Assembly: GCF_009663685.2 (NCBI RefSeq)
Contig: NZ_RCOG02000027.1
Coordinates: forward strand, 78,239 to 142,238
DNA: 64,000 nt
Reading direction: 5' to 3'
DNA from: Cupriavidus sp. U2
Lineage (GTDB): Bacteria; Pseudomonadota; Gammaproteobacteria; Burkholderiales; Burkholderiaceae
The notes beneath the pieces were generated by a model. That model made no database searches. It was not told the origin of the DNA and saw only the letters and a list, made by a program, of their open reading frames with translations. Shown one piece after another: positions 26,901-35,720 of this stretch; position 1 is the first letter of the stretch, and each line of letters starts with the position of its first letter. The translations under genes and the position numbers were made by a program.

Positions 26901-27425
26901 ATGGAATACAACTTCACCCTGAAATACCAGCTCCCCGATTCGGACAACGACCAGGACGACGTGGTGGAGCGCCTTGGGGCCAGCGGCTGTGACGATGCGC
27001 TGGTCGGCATCGGCATTCCGGGACGCATTGCGCTGATGTTCGCGCGCGAGGCTGACACGGCCCATGGCGCCATCGTCAGCGCCCTGGCCGATGTGCGCCG
27101 CGCCGCGCCGCATGCGCGGCTGATCGAGGCCACGCCCGACCTGGTCGGCCTGACCGATGTGGCCGAGGCCGTCGGCGTCTCGCGGCAGAACATGCGCAAG
27201 CTGATGATCAGCTACCCCGCGTCGTTTCCGCTGCCGGTGCACGAAGGGTCCGCGTCGGTCTGGCACCTGGCGGACGTGCTGCGCTGGCTGGCGCAGCGCG
27301 GCAGCTATGACCTGGACCCCGCGCTGGTCGATGTGGCCGAAGTCACGATGCAGGTGAACCTGGCGCGCAGCGCCACGCGCCTGGTGCCGGAAATCCGGCA
27401 GCAACTTGAGCGGTTGGTGGCCTGA
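26901..27425 (+). CDS. Helix-turn-helix protein, candidate HicB-like antitoxin
   Basis: 174-residue protein. The N-half (MEYNFTLKYQLPDSD, DALVGIGIPGRIALMFARE, HGAIVSALADVRRAAP) looks like the small alpha/beta HicB-type domain. The C-half contains a helix-turn-helix of the AlpA/MerR-like type: LVGLTDVAEAVGVSRQNMRKLMISYPASFPLPVHEG, with WHLADVLRWLAQRG. It lies immediately downstream of the HicA-like gene, the toxin-first order used by hicAB. It could neutralise the partner and bind the palindrome at 26573-26586. Assignment is inference. Confidence 0.55.
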   Translation: MEYNFTLKYQLPDSDNDQDDVVERLGASGCDDALVGIGIPGRIALMFAREADTAHGAIVSALADVRRAAPHARLIEATPDLVGLTDVAEAVGVSRQNMRKLMISYPASFPLPVHEGSASVWHLADVLRWLAQRGSYDLDPALVDVAEVTMQVNLARSATRLVPEIRQQLERLVA

Positions 27426-27537
27426 CGGGTCATTTCCACCCTGCCGGCCCTTTTTGCCGGACCGGAAGTGGCCTATCCTCTCCACACCACAATCTGTTCA
27501 AACCCCGACGGGCGAGGCTGCCCAGATCCTGAAGACC

Positions 27538-28497
27538 ATGGAAAAGACTGCATTCGTGTTCGCCGGCGGCGGCAGTTTGGGCGCCATCGAAGTCGGCATG
27601 CTGCGCGAGCTGGTGAACTGGGGCGTCGCGCCAGATCTGGTCATCGGTGCCTCCGCCGGTGCCATCAACAGCGCCTACTTCGCCAGCAACCCCCACCCGG
27701 AAGGCATTTCGAAGCTGGAAGGCCTGTGGCGCAGCATCACGCGGGCCGAGGTGCTGCCGTGGTCGTGGCGCAGCATGCTTGGGATGATCATTGGCAATCG
27801 CGGCCATCTGGTGGAGTCGATGGCGCTGAAGCGCCTGCTCAAGCGCCATCTGGGGGACGCACGCGTGGAGGACGCGGCCCTGCCGCTGCACATTGTCGCC
27901 ACCGACATGCATAGTGGGGCGGAAGTCCTGCTGTCGTCGGGGAATATCGTCCAGGCCGTGCTGGCCAGCGCTGCCATCCCGGGCGTCTTCCCGCCGGTGG
28001 AAATCAACGGCCAGAAGCTGATCGACGGCGGCGTGGCGAACAATACGCCCGTATCGACGGCCATCCGGCTTGGCGCCACGCGCATCATCGTGCTGCCGGC
28101 GGGCTTCGCATGCGCCGAACGGCGTCCGCCCAAGGGCGCGATCGAACATGCGTTCAACGCGTTGTCGCTGCTGGTGGCGCGTCAACTGGTGCATGACCTG
28201 GAACGCTGGGGCGAGCATGCCCACATTGCCGTGGTGCCGCCCCTGTGCCCGCTCGATGTCTCGCCGTACGACTACAGCCGGTGCGGCGAGCTGATCGATC
28301 GCGCAGCCGCGGCGACGCTGGCCTGGCTGCGCGCCGACGGCCTGTCGAGCCGCCGGGTGCCCGGCGCGCTGGAACCGCACGAGCACGATGCCGAGAACCC
28401 CAGCTGCAGCGCCGACATCGGCCTGCCCCCGGCCGGCGCCCCGCATGCCCACTCCCACACTCATGACCACTCGACCACGCATGGCGGCATCCACTGA
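27538..28497 (+). CDS. Patatin-like phospholipase with His-rich C-terminus
   Basis: 319-residue serine lipid acyl hydrolase of the bacterial patatin/RssA type. Oxyanion hole FAGGGSLGAIEVGML at residues 7-21, nucleophile GASAGAINS near residue 40, and catalytic Asp in LIDGGVANNTP near residue 160. No signal peptide, so cytoplasmic. The last 30 residues add a histidine-rich tail (HAHSHTHDHSTTHGGIH), which may bind a metal and is not part of the catalytic fold. The start at 27538 begins the patatin fold; the longer frame overlaps the HTH gene. Its 3' end overlaps the AraC gene. Confidence 0.88.
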   Translation: MEKTAFVFAGGGSLGAIEVGMLRELVNWGVAPDLVIGASAGAINSAYFASNPHPEGISKLEGLWRSITRAEVLPWSWRSMLGMIIGNRGHLVESMALKRLLKRHLGDARVEDAALPLHIVATDMHSGAEVLLSSGNIVQAVLASAAIPGVFPPVEINGQKLIDGGVANNTPVSTAIRLGATRIIVLPAGFACAERRPPKGAIEHAFNALSLLVARQLVHDLERWGEHAHIAVVPPLCPLDVSPYDYSRCGELIDRAAAATLAWLRADGLSSRRVPGALEPHEHDAENPSCSADIGLPPAGAPHAHSHTHDHSTTHGGIH

Positions 28498-29320
28498 CGC
28501 CAGCATTGCGCTGCCGGGCAAGCGCGACTGGGTGCAACGCGATGCGTCCGCGCGCCAGATGGAACGCATCGAGGCATTCTTCGGCGGCCATGGCTATGAC
28601 ATGCACCGCCATGACACCTATGCCATCGGCTGCACACTGGCTGGCGTTCAGAGCTTTTCCTATCGACGGAGCATGGTTCATAGCCAGCCGGGTGGCACCA
28701 TCGTGCTGCATCCCGATGAGCCGCACGATGGCCATGCCGGCACCGACGCGGGATTCCACTACCGCATGCTCTACATCGAGCCTGCACTGATCCAGCGCGT
28801 GCTGGGCGGCAGACCGCTGCCATTCGTGGCCGGTGGGCGTTCCGACGATCCGAGGCTGTTTGCGGCCGCCGGCACCTTGCTGCAGGCCATGGACAGCACC
28901 CTGGACCCGCTGGAGGAGGACGACGCGATCTTCGACCTTGCGCACGCGCTGGCCGCCGCGGCCGGGTCGGCGCGCGGACGCAAGGCGGTGGACTACCGCG
29001 CCGCCGAACTGGCCCGGACCTGCCTGCAGGACAACCTGGAGCGTCCGGTGACACTCGACGAGCTGGAGCAGGCCACTGGCCGCGACCGCTGGAGCCTGTC
29101 GCGCGACTTCCGCGTGCTCTATGGCACCAGTCCGCATCGCTATCTGGTGATGCGCAGGCTGGACATGGTCAGGCGGCTGGCAGCGGCCGGGCAGTCGCTG
29201 GCCGACGCAGCCGTCTGCGCCGGGTTCACCGACCAGAGCCACATGACCCGCCATTTCACGCGCGCCTACGGGCATTCGCCGGGCCGCTGGCTGCGCGCGT
29301 TGCGGGGCGCCGCGACCTGA
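28478..29320 (+). CDS. AraC-family transcriptional regulator
   Basis: About 280 residues. The N-terminal cupin-type sensing domain contains MHRHDTYAIGCTLAGVQSFSYR and GGTIVLHPDEPHDGHAG. The C-terminal double helix-turn-helix is TLDELEQATGRDRWSLSRDFRVLYGTSPHRYLVMRRLDMVRRL and DAAVCAGFTDQSHMTRHFTRAYGHSPGRW, a full AraC/XylS signature. The start is uncertain: ATGs at 28445, 28463 and 28478 all overlap the patatin gene end, and the shortest overlap is given. It is followed in the same direction by a cupin protein, a possible target. Confidence 0.85.
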   Translation, partial: RMAASTDASIALPGKRDWVQRDASARQMERIEAFFGGHGYDMHRHDTYAIGCTLAGVQSFSYRRSMVHSQPGGTIVLHPDEPHDGHAGTDAGFHYRMLYIEPALIQRVLGGRPLPFVAGGRSDDPRLFAAAGTLLQAMDSTLDPLEEDDAIFDLAHALAAAAGSARGRKAVDYRAAELARTCLQDNLERPVTLDELEQATGRDRWSLSRDFRVLYGTSPHRYLVMRRLDMVRRLAAAGQSLADAAVCAGFTDQSHMTRHFTRAYGHSPGRWLRALRGAAT

Positions 29321-29401
29321 GCCTGCACGATCGTACAAGACCGTGCGCCGACACAGGCGCAGACTCGGCCTTCTGTCCCATACGCCACAAGGAGCCTTGT
29401 C

Positions 29402-29800
29402 ATGCAGCCATCGCCCGTCGCAGTCCCCACCCATCGCGCTGCCAGCGCCGTCAATTTCGCCCAGAAGCTGAGCCTGTTCACCGACCACTGGCAGCCGCGC
29501 GTCATTGCCGAGATGAACGACTACCAGTTCAAGATCGTCCGGATCGAGGGTGAGTTCATCTGGCACCAGCACGCCGATACCGATGAGACGTTCATCGTGC
29601 TCGACGGCCAGTTGCGTCTCGACTTTCGCGATGGCCACGTGATCGTCAATGCGGGCGAAATGTACGTGGTACCCAAAGGCGTCGAACACAGGCCGGTCGC
29701 GGAGGCGGAAGTCCGCATGCTGCTGATCGAGCCGCGCGGTGTGGTCAACACTGGCGACCAGGGCGGCGACCGCACGGCGCAGAACGACGTCTGGATCTGA
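29402..29800 (+). CDS. Single-domain cupin protein
   Basis: 132-residue cupin. Metal-binding motif 1 is FIWHQHADTDETFIVLDG (two His and Glu); motif 2 is GEMYVVPKGVEHRPVAEAE (His). AAGGAG lies 9 bp before the ATG. The family includes many small oxygenases, isomerases and sensors, so no reaction is assigned. It lies 81 bp after the AraC gene on the same strand and could be co-transcribed or regulated by it. Confidence 0.82.
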   Translation: MQPSPVAVPTHRAASAVNFAQKLSLFTDHWQPRVIAEMNDYQFKIVRIEGEFIWHQHADTDETFIVLDGQLRLDFRDGHVIVNAGEMYVVPKGVEHRPVAEAEVRMLLIEPRGVVNTGDQGGDRTAQNDVWI

Positions 29801-30020
29801 CGCGCCGGTACTCTGGTAGTTGGCATTTGCCCAACGAATTGCGATGTCAGGTGTTGGAATGACGTAGCAGTTTGCGTAGTTTTATCCGCAGAATGTGACG
29901 GGCGCCAGGCGCCCGGCCGGCTTACGGCGGTGGCATGTTCCCTGCAATCAGACGCATCGAGCGCGGCGCCGCGTCTCGACCCTGATCCGGAGCGTATTGC
30001 TCCTTTCCCGGAGAACTGCC

Positions 30021-30389
30021 ATGTTGATTCCGCCACAGTTGCGGCCGGGCGTCGTCGCGCCGCCTCCCCACGGTCAAGCCCACATCATCCGTTACCGGAT
30101 TCGCGACGTTATCCTGCTGCTGCGCGTCCTGCTGCTCTGCTTCCACACGGCCGCCCATGCGGACAAGGCATTACCCCCGCCCGCCGCGCCGCGTCCCACG
30201 AATTTTCTGGAAGCAGTGGCCACGGACTACGCGAACAGCCACCCATTCCACACGGTGGAAGGTATTGCGCCGGTGCGCGAACCCCATGCGGTGCCCGGCG
30301 ACCCTGCGCCTGTTCCGCCCGCCCCCGCTTCGCCCGCCGCCAACGTTTCGCCGCCGGCCACAAACATCCGCCGCGTGAACACGCAGTGA
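30021..30389 (+). CDS. Proline-rich exported or membrane-anchored hypothetical protein
   Basis: 122 residues, not a recognised family. A hydrophobic segment (RDVILLLRVLLLCFHTAAHA) follows about 28 polar residues, ending in an AxA-like signal cleavage site, so the protein is exported or membrane-anchored. The mature part has NFLEAVATDYANSHPFHTVEG, then a Pro/Ala-rich low-complexity tail. GGAGA lies 6 bp before the ATG. Unlikely to be an artefact because of the leader, but weak overall. Confidence 0.5.
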   Translation: MLIPPQLRPGVVAPPPHGQAHIIRYRIRDVILLLRVLLLCFHTAAHADKALPPPAAPRPTNFLEAVATDYANSHPFHTVEGIAPVREPHAVPGDPAPVPPAPASPAANVSPPATNIRRVNTQ

Positions 30390-30610
30390 GCCCAAACGCA
30401 CCCGGCGCGGGCGTGCAGTCTTTACACGCAGCCTCGCAAGGCTTGCATGGAACGGCGTGGTTTCCCCAGCGCCCGGCCGCCCGCCATGCCAGTCCACACA
30501 AGGCGTCGTCGCCACGGTACGGAACTTGCCAGATTGTACGAATGGCCAACGGTGCGATGCGGCACGCCGCATTGCACGCATGGCGATCCCGCAACCTTCA
30601 GGAGCGCAAT

Positions 30611-31861
30611 ATGGGCGACTACCACAGCGAGCGCAATCGCCGGAACACCCCCTGGCGAGCCGATGAAAACCGACGCGACGACGACCTGGGCGATCCCTGG
30701 GACGATGGCCGCGGCTCACGCTGGCAGGATCAGGACTGGCAGCCCGAATCGTTCGGTGACAACTGGGACGACGCGCGGCGCCGCCAGCGGCTGACGCCGG
30801 GGCAGCTAAGCGAAGGCGGTCCGGCACCATCGGGCTATCGCGGCCGGGAGGATCGCGGCAGCGATCTGCAATACGGACTAAACGGCGGTTATGGCGAGTC
30901 CCCGGAAGACGACCAGGACTGGCGCCAGCGAGAGCAATACCGCAGCCGCCAGTACGCCAGCGAATATGGCGATTACGGCGATCTGGGCGATGAGCGCAGA
31001 CGCGCCGACTATGGCGTGCACCGCCGGCAGGGCGAGTTTGGCCAGTATGGCTCCGGCGGCAACTACGGCAGCTACGGCAATGACGAAGAGGACGACCGCG
31101 GTAGCGGCGACCCCTGGCAGCGCAGCCAGCCGGGCCAGGGCGGCCGAGGAGGCCGGGGGTCGGGCGAACGGCGCAACGAACGCGGCTTCGGCAATGCAGA
31201 CCAGGCCTGGCTGCGCACGGCAGAGCAACGCGCCCCGGCATATCGGGGCCAGAGCGGCGGCCAGCGCAGCGGCCACACCGCCTACTTCAACGACCTGCGC
31301 AGCGATACCCGCTACTGGACGGAGCCGCGCGACGAGTGGGGCGAAAGCCGTCCCGACTACCACGCACAACGCTACGGGCGCGACTACATGGGCGGCGGCA
31401 GCGATGACCGGGAGCGCGGTTATTCCCAATCCGGACGCGACGCCGGCGGACGCTGGCGCGATGCGCGGCGAGACCATGACGACGACCGCGAGTCGGAGCA
31501 CGGCGCACTCTACAACCTTGGCCACCGCATCGGCCAGGCCGTCAGCGACTGGTTCGGCCCCGGCGCCATGAAAAAGCGCACCGGCCCGCGCGGCTACACG
31601 CGCACCGACGAGCGTATCCGCGACGAGATCTGCGAACGGCTGACCTTTACCACCGGCATCGACGTGCGCGAGGTGTCGGTCGACGTCGACAAGGGCAAGG
31701 TCACGCTTGGCGGCACGGTACAGACGCGCGGCCAGAAATACGATATCGAGGATCTGGCCGACAACACGTTCGGCGTGACGGAAGTGGAAAACAACATCCG
31801 CGTCCAACGCCAGGACGTGGATGCCGCTGTCACCGGCGCCGGCGGCTTCAACGGCTGGTAA
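30611..31861 (+). CDS. BON-domain protein with a long disordered Gly/Tyr/Arg/Asp region
   Basis: 416 residues. About residues 1-300 are low complexity, dominated by Gly, Arg, Asp, Tyr, Ser and Gln (YGDYGDLGDE, QYGSGGNYGSYGNDEEDD, GGRGGRGSGERR). Residues 300-345 contain a helical linker (LGHRIGQAVSDWFGPGAMKK). Residues 345-405 are one BON domain: TDERIRDEICERLTF, VDVDKGKVTLGGTVQTR and VTEVENNIRVQ. There is no signal peptide, so it is cytoplasmic, unlike OsmY. The ATG has AGGAG upstream; the long in-frame upstream extension is not credible. It ends in a terminator. Confidence 0.85.
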   Translation: MGDYHSERNRRNTPWRADENRRDDDLGDPWDDGRGSRWQDQDWQPESFGDNWDDARRRQRLTPGQLSEGGPAPSGYRGREDRGSDLQYGLNGGYGESPEDDQDWRQREQYRSRQYASEYGDYGDLGDERRRADYGVHRRQGEFGQYGSGGNYGSYGNDEEDDRGSGDPWQRSQPGQGGRGGRGSGERRNERGFGNADQAWLRTAEQRAPAYRGQSGGQRSGHTAYFNDLRSDTRYWTEPRDEWGESRPDYHAQRYGRDYMGGGSDDRERGYSQSGRDAGGRWRDARRDHDDDRESEHGALYNLGHRIGQAVSDWFGPGAMKKRTGPRGYTRTDERIRDEICERLTFTTGIDVREVSVDVDKGKVTLGGTVQTRGQKYDIEDLADNTFGVTEVENNIRVQRQDVDAAVTGAGGFNGW

Positions 31862-31886
31862 GGCCAGTCAAGCCCGCCGGGAAGAC

Positions 31887-31908
31887 GCGCCCGCTGCGAA
31901 GCGGGCGC
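31887..31908. terminator. Terminator after the BON-domain gene
   Basis: GCGCCCGC (31887-31894) pairs with GCGGGCGC (31901-31908) across a TGCGAA loop, followed by TTTGCTTT. It lies between the BON gene and the convergent chemoreceptor gene. Confidence 0.75.
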
Positions 31909-31937
31909 TTTGCTTTGGGGCTTCCGTTTTACGCAGT

Positions 31938-33881
31938 CTATGCCGCGAACCGGAACACGCTCATTGTCTGCTCCATCCGCTCGGCCTGTTCCTGCAGGGC
32001 CCTGGCTGCCGCCGCAGCCTCTTCCACCAGCGCCGCGTTCTGCTGGGTGACCTGGTCCATCTGGGTGACCGCCTGATTGACCTGCGCAATGCCGCCGCTC
32101 TGCTCGTGCGACGCGCGGCTGATCTCGTCCATCATCGTCGTCACGCGCTGCACCGCCGTCACCACTTCGCTCATGGTGGCGGCGGCATCGACGGCCAGCG
32201 CCGTGCCATCGGCGACACGGCCTGCCGACTGCGAAATCAGCGTGCGGATTTCCTTGGCCGAATTGGCGGCGCGCTGGGCCAGCGTGCGTACCTCGCCCGC
32301 CACCACCGCGAAGCCTCGCCCTGCCTCGCCGGCTCGGGCAGCCTCGACGGCCGCATTGAGCGCCAGGATATTCGTCTGGAACGCAATGCCGTCGATCACG
32401 GCGATGATATCGACGATCCGGCGCGAATCGGCCTCGATCTCGCTCATGGTCTGGCGCATGCGGCCGACGGACTGGCCACCCGCCACGGCAATGCCGGCGG
32501 CTTCGGCAGCCAGCGTGCTGGCCTGGCTGGCGTTGCCGGCGTTCTGTTGCACGATCGACGTCAGTTCCTCCATGCTGGCCGCCGTCTGCTCCAGCGACGA
32601 CGCCTGCGCCTCGGTGCGCTGCGACAGGTCCGCATTGCCTTGCGCGATCTGCCCCGCCGCCACCAGCACGTTCTGCGCGCTGTCGCGCGTATCGCCGATG
32701 ATGCCGCGCCATGCCTCCACCAGCGTCATCAGATGCCGCTTGACGTCGCTGAGTTCGTCCCGGCCGCGCGCCGCGATCTGCACGCCCAGGTCGCCGTCGT
32801 TGATGCGTGCCACCAGGTCGGCCACATCGCGCACGTCGTCACGCATGCCACGGCTGAATCCGGCAAACAGGTAGAGCGCGCCGCCCACGGTCAGCAGCGC
32901 AATGGCGGCCAGCACAGCCAGCTTGCGCTGCTCGGCGGCCACGCGCCGCGCCAGCATGACGTCCGCCAGGGCCGTGAACTCGCGGCTGACCGCCGATACG
33001 GCTTCGATTGCGGCGGTGCCCTCGGCGAAGTACGACTTGGCGTCGATCGTGATACCGGCCGACCCCAGCATGCTGACCTTGAGCGTGCGATAGAAATTGT
33101 CCACGGCCGCCAGCTGCTTCATCGCCGTACCCACGCGGGCCTGATACTGTGGCGCGGCGCGCTCCACGCGCGCCATGTCGCGGCGTGCCGCCTCCAGCCC
33201 GTCCAGGATCTGGTCGGCCAGCGCGGCCAGCTCCGCCTGCTGCGCGGCGTCGGAATAGCCGCCCTGCGCGATGATGCCGGCGCCCCGCCCGCGCGCCAGC
33301 GCGCTGACTTCGGCCAGCTTGGGCATCGGACCCACGGTGAGGTTGATCAGGTAGTAGGAGCCGGCCTCGGGATCAAGCGCCAGCGACGAATGGTCGGCCA
33401 CGTCGCCGATGAACAACCGCGTCTGCCTGACCAGCGCGGTATGGCGCTCGAACAGCGGCGCGGCAGGCGTGTCGAGGCCAAGCTTGCGGATCTGCTGCCA
33501 GGATTCGTCCAGCTTCTGTACGTCGGGCGCGATGCCAAACGATCCGATGGCGGCCGATTCCCCCAGCAGGCCCGCCAGATGCTGCGCGGCCTTGGCGTCG
33601 GCCGCCTCGAAGGTGGGCCGGAAACTGGCGTTGCCGAGCAGCACGCCATTGGCGGCGCCCCGGCGTACCTGCGTTTCGCGCATGAAGTCCAGCGCGATGC
33701 CGACGAGCTTGAGGCCGCGCTGCTCGTCCTGCGTATCGCGAATCGACTGCACCGACTGGTTCAGCACCGCGAACAGCGCCCCGCACAGCGGAATCAGGAA
33801 CAGTACGGACAGCAGCACCAGCTTGCGCGTGATGGTCAGGCGGGACATCAACCGGATGGCGGGGGTGAGGAATGCGGGCAC
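31938..33881 (-). CDS. Methyl-accepting chemotaxis protein
   Basis: About 647 residues. TM1 is near residues 20-40 (KLVLLSVLFLIPLCGALFAVL). A large periplasmic sensing region (about 40-330) follows, then TM2 (LAVLAAIALLTVGGALYLFAG), a HAMP segment (VADLVARINDGDLGVQIAARGRDEL) and the cytoplasmic signalling domain. The last has the conserved hairpin NAAVEAARAGEAGRGFAVVAGEVRTLAQR. The C-terminus (SVFRFAA) has no CheR/CheB-tethering pentapeptide. The GTG at 33881 is favoured because FLTPAIRLMSRL precedes TM1 in related receptors; an ATG at 33848 is an alternative. The ligand cannot be read from sequence. Confidence 0.88.
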   Translation of the reverse strand: MPAFLTPAIRLMSRLTITRKLVLLSVLFLIPLCGALFAVLNQSVQSIRDTQDEQRGLKLVGIALDFMRETQVRRGAANGVLLGNASFRPTFEAADAKAAQHLAGLLGESAAIGSFGIAPDVQKLDESWQQIRKLGLDTPAAPLFERHTALVRQTRLFIGDVADHSSLALDPEAGSYYLINLTVGPMPKLAEVSALARGRGAGIIAQGGYSDAAQQAELAALADQILDGLEAARRDMARVERAAPQYQARVGTAMKQLAAVDNFYRTLKVSMLGSAGITIDAKSYFAEGTAAIEAVSAVSREFTALADVMLARRVAAEQRKLAVLAAIALLTVGGALYLFAGFSRGMRDDVRDVADLVARINDGDLGVQIAARGRDELSDVKRHLMTLVEAWRGIIGDTRDSAQNVLVAAGQIAQGNADLSQRTEAQASSLEQTAASMEELTSIVQQNAGNASQASTLAAEAAGIAVAGGQSVGRMRQTMSEIEADSRRIVDIIAVIDGIAFQTNILALNAAVEAARAGEAGRGFAVVAGEVRTLAQRAANSAKEIRTLISQSAGRVADGTALAVDAAATMSEVVTAVQRVTTMMDEISRASHEQSGGIAQVNQAVTQMDQVTQQNAALVEEAAAAARALQEQAERMEQTMSVFRFAA

Positions 33882-34096
33882 GATCGTCCTAGTTCAAAGG
33901 TCTCATAGCCCGCTGTAACGGCTTCAATTCATAGGAATAAAGCCATTTTTCCCGCTATTTCACTGACTTTTTGATGTCGCACAACTCCAGTGCGTTCGCC
34001 GCACAACGCGGGTGCCGAATGCCCAAAAAAAGCGCGGGCCGGCCGCTCATGCAAGCAGCCGGCCGCGCGCTCGTGCGCTGCGCGGAGGACGCGATG

Positions 34097-34861
34097 CTAC
34101 GCCGTGGCGCCGCCGTCCAGGCCGATGGTCTGGCCCGATATATAACGGCCAGCCGGCGATGCCAGCAGCACCGCCAGGCCGGCGACGTCGCTGGCCTCGG
34201 CGATGCGGCGCATCGGGATATTGGCGGACAACGCCTTTTCGCGTTCGGGGTCGCCCCACAGCGCGTCGCGCGAAAAGTCCGTGCGCACCGGACCCGGGTT
34301 GATGCTGTTGACGTTGATGTTGTACTGGCCCAGCGTCTGCGCCAGGTTGCGCATGGCCAGATCGGTGGCGCCCTTCGAGATGCTGTACAGGGCCAGCATG
34401 GCGGAGCCGCGCCGCGCGGCAATGCTCGACATGAAGATGATCGAACCGTCCTTGCGTTCGATCATCTGCGGCGCCAGCGCGTTCACCAGCACCAGGTTGC
34501 CGCGCACGTTGCCGGCCATCACCTCGTCGAACTGCTCCGGCCCCTGGCCCAGCATCGAACCGACCGCCGTGCTGCCGGCGGCGTTCAGGACCAGCGCATC
34601 CACGCGGCCGAACCTGGCCAGCACCTGGTCTGCAAAGGCGCGCACGCTGTCGAGGCTGACGATGTCGCAGGCAATGCCCGTGGCATCGATGCCCTGTTCG
34701 CGCAAGCCGGCCGCCACCTTGTCGGACACCGCGGCGTCGCGGCCCGACACCACTACGCGGGCACCGGCCTGGCCCAGGGCGCGCGCCATTTCCAGGCCCA
34801 TGCCTTTGGTGGAGCCAGTGACGACCGCGACGCGGCCAGACATATCGAACAGTTTGAACAT
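34097..34861 (-). CDS. Short-chain dehydrogenase/reductase (FabG-like)
   Basis: 254-residue NAD(P)-dependent SDR. Cofactor motif VVTGSTKGMGLEMARAL, NAG-type motif LVLNAAGSTAVG, catalytic Ser in IIFMSSIAARRG and the YxxxK pair in LYSISKGATDLA, plus IRVN-like INVNSINPGPVRTD and GLDGG at the end. AAGGAG lies 9 bp before the ATG. Divergent from the TetR gene at 35022, which probably controls it. Substrate unknown. Confidence 0.85.
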   Translation of the reverse strand: MFKLFDMSGRVAVVTGSTKGMGLEMARALGQAGARVVVSGRDAAVSDKVAAGLREQGIDATGIACDIVSLDSVRAFADQVLARFGRVDALVLNAAGSTAVGSMLGQGPEQFDEVMAGNVRGNLVLVNALAPQMIERKDGSIIFMSSIAARRGSAMLALYSISKGATDLAMRNLAQTLGQYNINVNSINPGPVRTDFSRDALWGDPEREKALSANIPMRRIAEASDVAGLAVLLASPAGRYISGQTIGLDGGATA

Positions 34862-34945
34862 GACAGGTTCTCCTTTGGGGATGAGGAACAGGTTGCAACA
34901 CTTCCATTGCCGGCCGTCCGCTGCGTTTTCGCATGACGACCAACA

Positions 34946-34978
34946 TTTATTGAATAAAGTATGGACATCATCTAAAAT
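34946..34978 (+). promoter_or_regulatory. TetR promoter with an overlapping palindrome
   Basis: A palindrome TTTATT-G-AATAAA at 34946-34958 overlaps a -35 box TTGAAT (34950-34955). A 17-bp spacer then leads to -10 TAAAAT (34973-34978). The promoter faces the TetR gene, whose ATG follows 44 bp later. The overlap implies autorepression and control of the divergent SDR. Confidence 0.6.
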
Positions 34979-35021
34979 CCGGTCAAGCTCGTTTTCAAGA
35001 ATTTGCGACAAGGAGATCGAC

Positions 35022-35648
35022 ATGGCACGCGCATCACGGGCAGTCGCCGATCAGCATAGGACAGCCATCGAGGCTGCGTCGGCACGATTGTTCCGGCAAC
35101 ACGGCCTGCACGGCGTCACGGTTGCGCAGGTGATGGCGGATGCCGGGCTGACCCACGGCGGCTTCTACGGCCATTTTTCGTCGAAGGACGACCTGGCGGC
35201 GGCAGGCTGCGCGCGGGCATTTGCCGATTCGGCGGCGCGCTGGCGGCAGCGGATCCAGCAGGCCGGCGGCGACCGCCATGCCGCCCGGCGCTTTCTGGTG
35301 GAGCAGTACCTTAGTGAAGTGCATCGCGACGCACCCGAGCATGGCTGCCCGGCGTCGGCACTGGTGGGCGACGTGGCGCGCGAACCGGCCGGCAAGCCCG
35401 TACGCGGCGCCTTTCTGGATGGCATCCAGCAGTTGCTGGCCGCCTGGAAGACGCTGGCCCCCGATACGACAGCCCGGGAGCCGGGTGCCGACGACACCGT
35501 CGCGCACCGCACTGCCCTGCTGGAAATGGCCACGCTGGTCGGTGCCGTCACGCTGGCACGCGCCACGGCGGGCGACGCCCTTTCCGACGACATCCTGGAC
35601 GCCGCGCGCGCCTGGCTGCTGCACGCCGGCGAGGCCGCCCCCGCCTGA
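35022..35648 (+). CDS. TetR/AcrR-family transcriptional regulator
   Basis: 208 residues. DNA-binding block: IEAASARLFRQHGLHGVTVAQVMADAGLTHGGFYGHFSSKDDLAA. The C-domain has EHGCPASALVGDVARE, found in the LmrA/YxaF-like group of TetR repressors as remembered. The start follows AAGGAG. Divergent from the SDR across a palindromic promoter, the standard layout of a local repressor with its target. Confidence 0.87.
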   Translation: MARASRAVADQHRTAIEAASARLFRQHGLHGVTVAQVMADAGLTHGGFYGHFSSKDDLAAAGCARAFADSAARWRQRIQQAGGDRHAARRFLVEQYLSEVHRDAPEHGCPASALVGDVAREPAGKPVRGAFLDGIQQLLAAWKTLAPDTTAREPGADDTVAHRTALLEMATLVGAVTLARATAGDALSDDILDAARAWLLHAGEAAPA

Positions 35649-35720
35649 TCGCCCTGGGCATCGCGCCAGACCCCGTCGATGCCATTCCTCCTTCCAATCC
35701 ATCGCCCCCAACGGAGCCCC

